Shown: one piece after another, positions 53,990 to 63,073 of the stretch | Numbering within the stretch: the stretch's first letter is position 1 | How the letters are laid out: every line of letters begins with the position of its first letter | NCBI RefSeq assembly: GCF_002407245.1 | Contig: NZ_CP010681.1 | Coordinates: forward strand, 434,001 to 498,000 | DNA from: Phaeobacter piscinae | GTDB taxonomy: Bacteria; Pseudomonadota; Alphaproteobacteria; Rhodobacterales; Rhodobacteraceae | Length of the DNA: 64,000 nt | Direction of reading: 5' to 3' | Notes under the pieces: model-generated | The model's database searches: none | Told to the model about the DNA's origin: nothing | What the model saw: only the letters and a program-made list of their open reading frames with translations | Program-made: the position numbers and the translations under genes

Positions 53990-55276
53990 ATGGGACCGAT
54001 CCGCACTCTGGATGACATATTGGACATGCTACGTCGGCGCGCGTCGGTGATCTTCTGGGTCATCCTCCTTGGCGCCATGGTCTCGCTGTGGGTGGCGGCC
54101 AAGCAGCAGCATTTCTACGAAAGCTCGGCGGTTCTGCAGATCACCCGACCGAAGATAGCTGATGATTTGGCTAAATCCACCGTCGACGGCTCGTCCGCAC
54201 GTCGCTTGCAGCTGATCGAACAGCGCCTGATGGCCCGCGGGTCGGTTCTGGATATTATTGAGAAATTTGGCCTTTATCAGGACCTGCCGGGTTTGGTCCC
54301 ATCGGAGAAGGTGGCCCTGCTGCGCGAATCCGTGTCGCTCACCGGGGTGGCCGCCGCGCGGGAGGGCTTTGCCGATGATGGCACGATATCAGTGCTGACC
54401 ATCTCCGCCCTGATGCCGACGCCGGAGCAGGCACAGGCGGTTGCCAGCGAATTTGCCACACGCACGATCGAACTCAGCCAAAGCTCCCGGATTGAGCAGG
54501 CCCGCGAAACCCTGACCTTCTTCGTGGACAAGGAAACTGCCCTCATCAGCGAGGTGGCTGAGCTTGAGAATGAAATCACCGCTTATCGCAATGCCAATAA
54601 CGTCGCCCTGCCCGGCGGGATTGAGATGCGGCGGGAAGAGATTTCGACCCTGAATACCGGCCTGCTGGAGATCGAGCGCGAGCAGATCGAATTGCGCAGA
54701 CAGGCGGATCAGACCACCTCGAACCAGCGACAGGCAACTGCACAGCGGATGCTCGAGGTTTTTGAGGAGAAACTGGCCACGCTTGATGCACAGCGGGAGT
54801 TGCTGTTGAACCGTCGCAGCGCTCTGGAGCGTTCGCTGGAAACCACCCCGGAAGTGGAGCGCCAGCTGGGTGTGTATGAGCGCCGGATGGGGCAGTTGCA
54901 GACCGAGCTTGAATTGATCTCCCAGCGCCGGACCGAGGCAGAGGTCGGCTTCCGTCTGGAGGCATCGCGCCAGTCGGAGCGCCTGACGGTGATCGAATCT
55001 GCACCGCTGCCGGATTATCCGGCCACCGGCGGGCGTAAGAAAAAGGCGCTGATGGGCGGGGTTGCCAGCATCGGATTGGCGTTGGGCATCGCGTTCCTGC
55101 TGGAACTGCGGCGCCCGGTGTTGCGCAGCGTGGCACAGATGGAGCGGGAAACCGGTCTGACACCTGTTGTCGCCATCCCCTTTCTCGACACGTCCTCGAA
55201 ACGCCGCGGCGTCTTTGCGCGGCTGCGCATGGCTTTGGGTGGGCGGCGGCGTACCGGAACGGAGCCAAGCGGTTGA
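53990..55276 (+). CDS. Wzz/GumC-type polysaccharide chain-length/export co-polymerase
   Basis: 428 residues. TM1 (about 19-36, ASVIFWVILLGAMVSLWVA) is followed by a long periplasmic coiled coil (about 130-310) and TM2 (about 350-372, KKALMGGVASIGLALGIAFLL). The C-terminus is a short cytoplasmic tail (VARL/VVAIPF) that would contact the ATPase. This is the topology of Wzz/GumC proteins. It sits 72 bases after the ATPase gene, the usual split arrangement. Confidence 0.88.
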   Translation: MGPIRTLDDILDMLRRRASVIFWVILLGAMVSLWVAAKQQHFYESSAVLQITRPKIADDLAKSTVDGSSARRLQLIEQRLMARGSVLDIIEKFGLYQDLPGLVPSEKVALLRESVSLTGVAAAREGFADDGTISVLTISALMPTPEQAQAVASEFATRTIELSQSSRIEQARETLTFFVDKETALISEVAELENEITAYRNANNVALPGGIEMRREEISTLNTGLLEIEREQIELRRQADQTTSNQRQATAQRMLEVFEEKLATLDAQRELLLNRRSALERSLETTPEVERQLGVYERRMGQLQTELELISQRRTEAEVGFRLEASRQSERLTVIESAPLPDYPATGGRKKKALMGGVASIGLALGIAFLLELRRPVLRSVAQMERETGLTPVVAIPFLDTSSKRRGVFARLRMALGGRRRTGTEPSG

Positions 55277-55309
55277 ACTCAGCCACGCACCGCCGACAGC
55301 AAGCAGGCG

Positions 55310-56674
55310 TCACCCGACCGCGCTGATCATCTCCGCCAGCCGTCCCCAGTGCCACCAGATCGCCGACAGCCCAACAGCCGCTGCCAGACCGGTGAACAAT
55401 AGATCATGAAGCGGGTCCCAGACATGATGCTTGGTCGCCAACCAGATCATCACGGGATAGGCCAGCACCATCGCCAGCGCGAGTGCGGCGATCCCACCGG
55501 TTAGGCCAAACAGGATCACCCCGGCCAGAAACAGCCCCGTCTGCGCCAGCGCCCGCGCAGCGGTAAAGACAAAGAACGATCGGCTGTCCCCAGCAGCCAG
55601 CGCGGCCTGATCATAGGTCATGGTGATAACCGCAGGCACCATCGCCAGCGCAATCAGCACCACCATCGGGCCTGCATAGCTATAGCGCGCATCGTAGAGC
55701 AGATCGACAAGCCAAGGCCCCAGCCAGGCCATAGCCAGCAGGATAGTCAGGATCATCGCGCTAAGCCCGGCCCGCAGCTGTCGTTGTTTGCGACGATACT
55801 CAGGCGCCGCATGCGCAGGCTTGTCGCGATAGACCGGGATCATCAGCCGCTGGTTCACCGCATGGCCCAGTGCCATCGGGAAACTCGCCAGGAAAAACCC
55901 GATATTATAAATGCCCAGCACATCCAGCGGGACAAATTTGCCCAGAATAGCCCGATCTCCTTGAGAGGTCAGAAACCAGAAGGCGGTGGACAAGAAGATC
56001 CATTTGCCAAAATGCAGCAACTCCTTCAGCGCCTTGGCCTCCCAACGGAACTGGCTGCGCCGCCCCGGCAGTCCCAGATGCACAGCCAGCAGAAACGCTG
56101 CCGCCTGCAGAACGCTGCCAAGCACCAGCGCCAGAACCGACTGCGTCCACCAGGCCAGTAGGACCATGGCGCCAATGCCAATGGCTTGGCTGAGCAGCTC
56201 CAGCGCGGTCAGCCGCCCGACCAGAAGATGTCGATGCGCAGTCTCAACCCGGATCGGATCGAACCCGTTGATCACCAGCGCCATTCCGGCGATCGGCAAA
56301 TACCACAGCAGTTCGGGCGCCTCATAGAATTGCGACACCGGCCAGGCCAGAAGCAAAGTCATCCCCCAGAGCGCGAAGCCGCGCACCACCTGAACGCTCC
56401 ATGCCGTGTCGAGGAAATCCGGATGGTCACCGCGTTTGCTCTGGGCGATGGACGGCCCAATCCCCATGTCCGAAAACAGCGCCAGCCCGGTGATCACCAC
56501 GCTGACCAGCGCCATCAGGCCAAATGCTTCGGGAAACAGCAGGCGTGTCATCACCAGATTGGCCGCCAACCGCAAGGCCTGACTGCCGCCATAGCCCATC
56601 ATCAGCCACGAGGCCGAACGCAGCACGCGCGCTGCGAGGCTTTCACCTTGGAAGAGCGACAGGACTTGCTGCAT
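55310..56674 (-). CDS. Polysaccharide flippase (Wzx/MOP superfamily)
   Basis: About 454 residues from MQQVLSLFQGESLAARVLR, which has a GAGG site; the upstream in-frame ATG was rejected. About 12-14 membrane segments run through the protein, with the family N-terminal RVLRSASWLMMGYGGSQALRLAANLVMTRLL. It moves lipid-linked repeat units across the inner membrane. It is convergent with the Wzz gene. Confidence 0.88.
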   Translation of the reverse strand: MQQVLSLFQGESLAARVLRSASWLMMGYGGSQALRLAANLVMTRLLFPEAFGLMALVSVVITGLALFSDMGIGPSIAQSKRGDHPDFLDTAWSVQVVRGFALWGMTLLLAWPVSQFYEAPELLWYLPIAGMALVINGFDPIRVETAHRHLLVGRLTALELLSQAIGIGAMVLLAWWTQSVLALVLGSVLQAAAFLLAVHLGLPGRRSQFRWEAKALKELLHFGKWIFLSTAFWFLTSQGDRAILGKFVPLDVLGIYNIGFFLASFPMALGHAVNQRLMIPVYRDKPAHAAPEYRRKQRQLRAGLSAMILTILLAMAWLGPWLVDLLYDARYSYAGPMVVLIALAMVPAVITMTYDQAALAAGDSRSFFVFTAARALAQTGLFLAGVILFGLTGGIAALALAMVLAYPVMIWLATKHHVWDPLHDLLFTGLAAAVGLSAIWWHWGRLAEMISAVG

Positions 56675-56818
56675 CAATATCCTCGAAGTTCTGCGATACA
56701 CTTGCGACACTGATCCTCAAAGGCGTCAATTCCGCGGCGCCTTCGCGGCAATGCTGGGCAAGCGCGGCAACTGACGATACCCTGCGATAACTCTTGCATA
56801 AAATGGGCCGTCGTCCTC

Positions 56819-58036
56819 GTGAAAATAGCGTATATCCTGAACACCTATCCGCAGCCGTCGCATAGTTTCATTCGGCGTGAGGTGCAGGCGTTGGAGCGTC
56901 AGGGCCATATGATCCACCGGATTGCCATGCGCCGGTCCGGCGCGCCTTTGGTTGATCCCGGTGATCAGGCTGAGCAGGGCCGCACCACTTATGTGCTTGA
57001 GGCCGGAGCGCTGAAATTGACCGCAGCCCTGCTGCGGTCCATCATCCGGGCGCCCGGATCCGTGATATCTGCATTGCGTATGGCCTGGCGGCTGGGCGCT
57101 GCCTCGCAGGTTGGTCGATTGCGTCACCTGATCTATCTGGCAGAGGCGGCCTATGTCGCCGAGTATGCCGCCCAGCATCAAATCGCCCACCTACATGCAC
57201 ATTTCGGCACCAACGCCACAACAGTGGCCATGCTGGCAGAGGCTCTGGGTGCGCCGGGTTACAGTTTCACCACCCATGGGCCGGAGGAATTCGACGCGCC
57301 TGAGTCGTTGTCGCTGGGGGAGAAAGTCGACCGCGCCAGATTTGCCGTCGCCATCAGCAGCTTTGGCCGCAGTCAGCTGAGCCGCTGGGCCGCCTTTGGC
57401 AGCTGGGAGCGACTGAAGGTGGTCCATTGCGGGATTGAGCCTGCGCGCTTTGCCGATCCCACGCCTCTGCCTGAGGGGCCGCTCCGGCTTGCTGCGATTG
57501 GTCGGTTCGTGGAACAGAAGGGCCAGATGGTGCTGATTGAGGCGATGGCGCAGCTGGTCGCGGATTACCCTGACCTGCATCTGGCGTTGATCGGTGATGG
57601 AGACATGCGCCCCGATCTTGAGGCGGCGATTGACCGTCATGGGCTGGGCAATCACGTGACGCTGACCGGCTGGCTTTCTGAAGCCGAGGTGAGAGGCGAG
57701 CTGGCGCGCGCGCAGGCGCTGGTAATGCCGTCTTTCGCCGAAGGCCTGCCGATGGTGGTGATGGAAGCTATGGCCGCCGCGCGCCCGGTGATTGCAACCT
57801 ATATTGCCGGAACCCCTGAACTTATTCTGGCGGGGGAAACCGGCTGGCTGGTGCCAGCGGGGGATCCGGGCGTTCTGGCGCAGGCCATCCGGGACCTCGC
57901 CGCCACGCCCCATGCTGAGCGGGTTGCCATGGGACAGGCCGGGCGCGCCCGTGTGCTGCTACGTCACGACAGCGATGTCGAGGCAGCGAAACTGGCGCAG
58001 CATGTCCAAGCCGCCCTGCCACGGGACTCGGGCTAG
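56819..58036 (+). CDS. Glycosyltransferase family 4
   Basis: 405 residues from a GTG start at 56819 (KIAYILNTYPQPSHSFIRREVQALE). It has a GT-B fold, with IAHLHAHFGTNATTVAML, the N-terminal FTTHGPEEFD, the GRFVEQKGQMVLIEAM donor segment and the E-x7-E-like motif PSFAEGLPMVVMEAMAAARPVIA. It adds a sugar to the repeat unit. Divergent from the flippase gene across 144 bases. Confidence 0.9.
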   Translation: MKIAYILNTYPQPSHSFIRREVQALERQGHMIHRIAMRRSGAPLVDPGDQAEQGRTTYVLEAGALKLTAALLRSIIRAPGSVISALRMAWRLGAASQVGRLRHLIYLAEAAYVAEYAAQHQIAHLHAHFGTNATTVAMLAEALGAPGYSFTTHGPEEFDAPESLSLGEKVDRARFAVAISSFGRSQLSRWAAFGSWERLKVVHCGIEPARFADPTPLPEGPLRLAAIGRFVEQKGQMVLIEAMAQLVADYPDLHLALIGDGDMRPDLEAAIDRHGLGNHVTLTGWLSEAEVRGELARAQALVMPSFAEGLPMVVMEAMAAARPVIATYIAGTPELILAGETGWLVPAGDPGVLAQAIRDLAATPHAERVAMGQAGRARVLLRHDSDVEAAKLAQHVQAALPRDSG

Positions 58037-58054
58037 GCCCTCGACCTGATATAC

Positions 58055-58897
58055 CTATCGCCCACGGGTCCAGCGCGCCTCGTTTCGGGTGCGAAACAGC
58101 GGTGATTTCACAGCCAGCGCCACGGCAGCATAGGTCATGAACCCCGCCGGATCACGTAGCGCCAACCGCAGGATCGCAGCTGGGTCAGGGCGGTGGACAT
58201 CCTCATTGGTCAGCAGAGCGGGAAACCGTTCGGCAATCTCCGCCACTCCGGCATTCTGGCGCCTCCGCACCCGCACCAGATTGCGAAACCCCTCGATCAG
58301 CGGCCATTGGTAACTGGCCTGCACCCGGACCCGCTCCGCCGGAGCAAAGCTAAGCCGGGCAAAGATATCGTCAGCAATGACATCCGGCCATTGCCCCCAG
58401 CGCGCCCGCCCGGCGCGGTTCATCGCAAAGAGGCCGAACCCCGGCACCCCTTCGCGTACAAAGGGCAGCTTTGCCCAGAACCGCCCATATAGACGGCTGA
58501 CCCGGCTGCGGGCAGGGAATAGCTGCGGCGTTCCACTGGCATAGCGTGGCTGATCCCCGGTCAACGCGGCGCAGATCTGCGCCATCAACGGGGGGGATAC
58601 GATCACATCTGCATCCAGATAGACCAGAATAGAGCCAGCGGCGCGCAATTCACCCTCTGCAAGTGCGCCGATTTTTCCGCCCTCGGGTCGGTCGATCACC
58701 GCACAGGTCCACCCCTGCGGCACCGCCACTGCACGCGCCTCTGCGACGGTGCTGTCGGTGCAGCCATTGGCGATCACCAGCACTTCTGCCCCTGCGCCCT
58801 TGGGCAAGGGATCGCTCGCAAAGAGCGCCGACAGGCAGGCCCCGATATAGCCCGCCTCATTGTGGGCCGGGATCAGCACGCTAATGAGCGGTGTCAT
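58055..58897 (-). CDS. Glycosyltransferase family 2
   Basis: 280 residues. The GT-A opening is ISVLIPAHNEAGYIGACLSALF, followed by ILVYLDADVIVSP (D-x-D) and WPDVIADDIFARL. There is a hydrophobic stretch near the end (FMTYAAVALAV). Last gene of the NRPS-led operon, overlapping the SGNH-glycosidase gene by four bases. Its product is likely a polysaccharide or glycolipid. Confidence 0.85.
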   Translation of the reverse strand: MTPLISVLIPAHNEAGYIGACLSALFASDPLPKGAGAEVLVIANGCTDSTVAEARAVAVPQGWTCAVIDRPEGGKIGALAEGELRAAGSILVYLDADVIVSPPLMAQICAALTGDQPRYASGTPQLFPARSRVSRLYGRFWAKLPFVREGVPGFGLFAMNRAGRARWGQWPDVIADDIFARLSFAPAERVRVQASYQWPLIEGFRNLVRVRRRQNAGVAEIAERFPALLTNEDVHRPDPAAILRLALRDPAGFMTYAAVALAVKSPLFRTRNEARWTRGR

Positions 58898-61464
58898 TTT
58901 GCCGCCTCCAGCGCGCGCCAGCGCGGATTGTCATCGCTCACATAGCGCAGGCTGCCCCAGCTGCCCCATTTGCCGGGGGATGAAACATCCGAATAGGCGG
59001 TGAACAGGTGGCCGCCTATCTCCGGCCAGCCTGCCAGAAGACTGCGGTACAGCGCGCCCATCTCTTCGGTGTAATTGAAATGGCTGAAGAACCCGGTCAG
59101 CATTTCATCATCCACCATCGCGCCAAGACCCACCACATGGCTGCCGCCCTCATACATGATCAGGTCAAGCCCATGCGCCTCAGCGACCTTGGCATGATAG
59201 GGCAGGACCCGCCCCAAAAGATCGCTGACAGTATCCTCGGAACTGCCGGAGACAAGCCCGTCGCGCAGTTCTGCGGCGGCCAGGGCGCTGGCGGCATCAT
59301 ATTGGTGGGCCTCAACAAATTCCCCAGCTGCGGCCCCGCGCAGCCCCTTGGCCTCAGCGGCCGCTGCAGCCTGTTCCCGGCTTTGCGCGATCCAGGCGCG
59401 CAGGGTGGCTGCACGGTCGGGCAGGCCAAGAATGCCACCAAAATAGCCGGTCACCGCATAGGCATCAAAGAGGCGCGCGGGCGGGCGCCGTGCTGGGTCT
59501 TCGGCCACCCAAAGGGGCGCCGCCAATATCTGCTCTTCCAGCCCCAACCAGCCGGTCTGGGTGGAGACCACACGCACCAGATGATCCTCTGCCGCGTCGC
59601 CGAAGACATCCGTCCAGATCATCGCAACTTCGGCGGCGCGGCCCCCGTAGAATTGCATCCACAGATCCTGCCCACCCCAACGCGCACGCGCCTGATCATC
59701 GGCCCAGACCGCCTGTTCAAACTGCCAGTTCCAGACCTCGTTGGAGTATTCCACATAGGTGGTCAGTCCGGGGTCCAGCTGGTCGCGGACCAGTCGCGCA
59801 TAGTTGCGAACATAGATATCATCGGCCATATGCGGCAGCGTGAACCACGGATCAGCTTGCAGGTGATTGGCAAGTGCCACCAGCACCTCCGCCGGGGCAC
59901 CCTGCGCCGTCCAACTGTAGTCCTGCACCCGCGGGCGATCTTCCCATCCGACCTGAGTGCTGTCGTTGGTGGCCATCCAGTCCATGAATCGCAACGCCGC
60001 AAACCCGCGCAACCGGGCGATCCAATCCGGGTTGAACAGCGCCCCCGCCTGCCAGTCGGGCAGGTGTTTTTCCATCACCACAGTAATGTTGCGCACGTAG
60101 TCGCCGACCCCTTGCCGGTCACTGCGCTGAATGCGGATTTCAACCGCGCCGGCCCCCGGGGTATAGTCAAAGCGGATTTCGCTTTTGCTGTAGCGGATGT
60201 TCCTTGCCCGACCCGTAACCTCAACAATCCCGTCGCCTTCGAATTGCAGCACATACCGCCCCGCAAGGCTGCTGGCCTCTTCCGGCAGATCCGTGAGGAT
60301 CAGGGTGCCGACCGAGCCCAGTTCCGGCGGGATGGCAGTGGGCCAGCCGTCCGGATCCAGGTATCCCGCTGCCGCCAGATCCGAATAATCCGCGCCCCCC
60401 CACTGGCCTGCGATATGTCCAATCCAGGGGCGCGCGGTCTTGAAATGGTCGAGGAAGGGCGCCTGCGGACTCCAATCAGCGATAGAGGCAAGGTTCATTG
60501 CAATCGGCTGCTTGGGCACGTCGATCAAAGCAGGTTCTGCCCGCGACGTGACAGCGTCAGACGCAACGCTCTGGCTGGCTTGCACCGGCTGGTTCAAGGT
60601 GGGCAACACCGGATCCGAGGGCAGGGGCGGCGGATCCAAGGGCAGGGAGGCCCGTTGCACCCGCTCCCGTGCTGCATCCCAGGCGATCTCCTGCAGCCGT
60701 CGCGCCAGTGCGGGCGCGGGCGCCTTATAGCGACCGCCCCATGATGAGCGCAGCTGATGCGGCAGGCCGACGGGCGACTGGCCGGTCAGCACCGCATATT
60801 GCAGGGCAGAGAGGAAATAGAACCCCAGATCATTGGGGTGAATGTCGTCGGCGAAGACCTCCTCGATCCGGCTCAGGCCCGGCACGGTTCCGGCCTGAAT
60901 GGCGTCATCCAGCCGGGCCATCGCCTGGCCCGCCTTCAGCAGCTTGATCTTGCCGCCGGTTTTGCGATTGACCGTATCGACAACGCTCTGCCAGCGCGGC
61001 AGATCCGCCGACAAACGGTCGCGCCATGGCATCGCAGCACCCGCGTCAAATGGCACCTCAACCCCGGTGCCGCTGCTCAGACTGTGCCAGGTCTCCTGCA
61101 GATAGACCTCGACCTCGGGATTGGCACTATGGGCGAGGGTGTAGAACTCTGTCAGCGCCCCCTCGGTATCGCTCCATTTCAGATGGTTGGCGAGCGGGAT
61201 CGCTTCGGTCACGATCAGAACATCTATGCCGTCGACCAGCCGTGTGCGGGCGTTAATCCCCTCGGCCTGATCCGCATGGGCCCAATTATAGCTGAGCGGG
61301 GCGCCGTTGATGATCTGCGCCTCGACCGTGATGGTGTCGCCTGTCTGCCCGGCGGCAAGGGCGGGTTGCTGCGTCAGCAGCTGCTCCAGCATCACTGGAT
61401 TGTCGGGGCCGAACAGGGAATGGCCGACCATGACCACGCTGGCGACCAGATCCGCCAGTGTCAT
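58894..61464 (-). CDS. SGNH-type hydrolase fused to a clan-A-like glycoside hydrolase domain
   Basis: 856 residues. The N-terminal domain (about 5-235) has VVMVGHSLFG (Ser16) and DDIHPND (206-212), the Ser and D-x-x-H of an SGNH hydrolase. After a Pro-rich linker (about 245-320), the C-terminal domain shows LRFMDWMATN, VEYSNEVWNW with Glu576, and LDLIMYEGGS with Glu772. An NE pair and a later Glu on a strand are the acid/base and nucleophile pattern of clan GH-A glycosidases. No signal peptide is clear, so location is open. It overlaps its neighbours by four bases each. Domain calls come from motif reading only. Confidence 0.65.
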   Translation of the reverse strand: MTLADLVASVVMVGHSLFGPDNPVMLEQLLTQQPALAAGQTGDTITVEAQIINGAPLSYNWAHADQAEGINARTRLVDGIDVLIVTEAIPLANHLKWSDTEGALTEFYTLAHSANPEVEVYLQETWHSLSSGTGVEVPFDAGAAMPWRDRLSADLPRWQSVVDTVNRKTGGKIKLLKAGQAMARLDDAIQAGTVPGLSRIEEVFADDIHPNDLGFYFLSALQYAVLTGQSPVGLPHQLRSSWGGRYKAPAPALARRLQEIAWDAARERVQRASLPLDPPPLPSDPVLPTLNQPVQASQSVASDAVTSRAEPALIDVPKQPIAMNLASIADWSPQAPFLDHFKTARPWIGHIAGQWGGADYSDLAAAGYLDPDGWPTAIPPELGSVGTLILTDLPEEASSLAGRYVLQFEGDGIVEVTGRARNIRYSKSEIRFDYTPGAGAVEIRIQRSDRQGVGDYVRNITVVMEKHLPDWQAGALFNPDWIARLRGFAALRFMDWMATNDSTQVGWEDRPRVQDYSWTAQGAPAEVLVALANHLQADPWFTLPHMADDIYVRNYARLVRDQLDPGLTTYVEYSNEVWNWQFEQAVWADDQARARWGGQDLWMQFYGGRAAEVAMIWTDVFGDAAEDHLVRVVSTQTGWLGLEEQILAAPLWVAEDPARRPPARLFDAYAVTGYFGGILGLPDRAATLRAWIAQSREQAAAAAEAKGLRGAAAGEFVEAHQYDAASALAAAELRDGLVSGSSEDTVSDLLGRVLPYHAKVAEAHGLDLIMYEGGSHVVGLGAMVDDEMLTGFFSHFNYTEEMGALYRSLLAGWPEIGGHLFTAYSDVSSPGKWGSWGSLRYVSDDNPRWRALEAAK

Positions 61465-62363
61465 GAGGACACGCCGGTGCGTGGGTGGCTGGTGATCACC
61501 TGCCAGACGATGTTCTGCGCTTGCCGCGCGGCTTCAGCACTTAAGGCATCGGCCGGGGTGCCATCGGCGCGTTGCAACTGATGGGGCAGGCCAACCGGGG
61601 AGCGCTGATAAAGTGTGCTGACATGGGTGAGGGCAACAATATAGGCCCCCAGATCATTGATATGGATCTGATCCAGCGCCCCCTCCTCGGTGCGGGCAAA
61701 AAGGTCTTCGCGGCGGGTCAGCCCGTCGATCTGTCCGGCCTCAGCAGCGCGGACAACCGCTGCCATCGCCTGGCCCGCAGGGATCAGATAGGCAGGGCGC
61801 TTCGGGTTGCGACGGCTGTCCGATCCAGCCAGCCCGCCAAGCCACAGCTGATCCAGATCGCCGTCAATCCGCGCCAGCCAGCCATCAGCGGTATCCAGCG
61901 GGTGCCAGGTTTCATAGAGATAGATCCGCGTCTGCGCGGCACCAGCGCGCGCCAGATCTGCCCACTGGCGAAAATACCGCGCTCCTTTGAAATAACGCAA
62001 TGCATCGCGCAGCTCGACCATTTCGGTCAGTACAACGGCGTCATAGTCGCCCGATCCAATCGCCTCGCGCGCGTCACGCCAGACCGGAGGCGTGTTCACC
62101 TGATCGAAATGCAGGATCTCCAGATCCGGCTCCCAATGATCCTGTAAGGGCGTGCCGGAGCCAAGCTGGCTGTTATACCGATGCCCCTCCGGCGCCAGTT
62201 GTTGTACCATATGCGGCATATCCGGCCCAACCAGTGAGTGGCCAAGGTGGAACACCCGCATCGGCCCCTCCGGCGCGGTCAAAGGTGGCAGCGCGAAGGG
62301 GGTCGCCTGCGCGCCGATTGGCAACAGGGAGAGGAGTGCCAGAAAACCACGCCGTCCGATCAT
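61461..62363 (-). CDS. SGNH-hydrolase-like protein with signal peptide
   Basis: 300 residues. A twin-Arg-like signal (MIGRRGFLALLSLLPIGAQA) precedes VFHLGHSLVGPDM with Ser43 and a late IHINDLGAY, the D/Q-x-H pair. It is a close relative of the first domain of the next gene: both share LGHSL/VGHSL and the ending SPVGLPHQL. It lies between the PPTase and the SGNH-GH fusion, with four-base overlaps. It may be a periplasmic esterase or acyltransferase that decorates the polysaccharide. Confidence 0.65.
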   Translation of the reverse strand: MIGRRGFLALLSLLPIGAQATPFALPPLTAPEGPMRVFHLGHSLVGPDMPHMVQQLAPEGHRYNSQLGSGTPLQDHWEPDLEILHFDQVNTPPVWRDAREAIGSGDYDAVVLTEMVELRDALRYFKGARYFRQWADLARAGAAQTRIYLYETWHPLDTADGWLARIDGDLDQLWLGGLAGSDSRRNPKRPAYLIPAGQAMAAVVRAAEAGQIDGLTRREDLFARTEEGALDQIHINDLGAYIVALTHVSTLYQRSPVGLPHQLQRADGTPADALSAEAARQAQNIVWQVITSHPRTGVSS

Positions 62364-63073
62364 CGCACCTGCGGCAGCTGTGCGGCGGTCGCGATCAGCC
62401 CCTCCCCGATGACAAATCGCCCCTCAATCCTGTCCCCCGTCAGGAAGGGCAGTTGATCAGCCGTAAACCGCGCAGAAAACTGCCCGCTGATCTGATCGGT
62501 GTCGTTTGCCATACGCATCTCCAGTTCCATCCCGTCAAAGCCGAAAAACCGCTCGCTCAGGCGATATTGGCATTTATACGCGGCTTCTTTGGCAGAAAAT
62601 ATCACTTTGGCCAGTTGGCCGGGGTTGGTCTGCTGTGCCAGCCAGAGACGTTCCGCCGGGCGGCAGATCTGCGGGATCAGATCATCGGCGAGCGGCGTGT
62701 CCTCCTCGACGTCAACGCCCAGTCCGCGCATCTGCTGCGGTCGGGCGGCGACGGCAACGGCGGTGCTGCGGCAATGGCTGATCGACCCAACCAGCTCGGG
62801 CGGCCAGATCGGCGCGCGTTTTGGCCCGACGGGAATTGCGCTGGGTGTCAGGCCCAGCGTTGCCATTGCCTGATGCGCCGCGGCACGGCCTGCTGCGAAC
62901 TCTCGCCGCCGCTTCGCCACCGCGTTTGGCGACAGGCAGGCGGCCTCCTCAGGGAAGGGCACGGGTGGATCTCCCTGCGGATCGCAGACCTCCACTGCAA
63001 CACCATCTTCAAACAACGGGCGGATCAGCGCCCGGTGCCGCGCGCTGCGCAAGGATGGCTCAACCAGGGTCAT
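62360..63073 (-). CDS. 4'-phosphopantetheinyl transferase (Sfp/EntD-type)
   Basis: 237 residues. It moves phosphopantetheine from CoA onto a carrier serine. GSISHCRSTAVAVAARPQ, LGVDVEEDTPL (Asp/Glu for Mg) and FSAKEAAYKCQYRL (the W/F-S-x-KEA motif) are the Sfp-type signatures. It overlaps the NRPS stop by four bases, so it is dedicated to that synthetase, which has a carrier domain. Confidence 0.9.
   Translation of the reverse strand: MTLVEPSLRSARHRALIRPLFEDGVAVEVCDPQGDPPVPFPEEAACLSPNAVAKRRREFAAGRAAAHQAMATLGLTPSAIPVGPKRAPIWPPELVGSISHCRSTAVAVAARPQQMRGLGVDVEEDTPLADDLIPQICRPAERLWLAQQTNPGQLAKVIFSAKEAAYKCQYRLSERFFGFDGMELEMRMANDTDQISGQFSARFTADQLPFLTGDRIEGRFVIGEGLIATAAQLPQVR

Noticed and set aside
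59008..60744. 578-residue plus-strand open frame
   Set aside because: It is the antisense of the SGNH-glycosidase gene, whose product shows coherent motifs and overlaps with neighbours.
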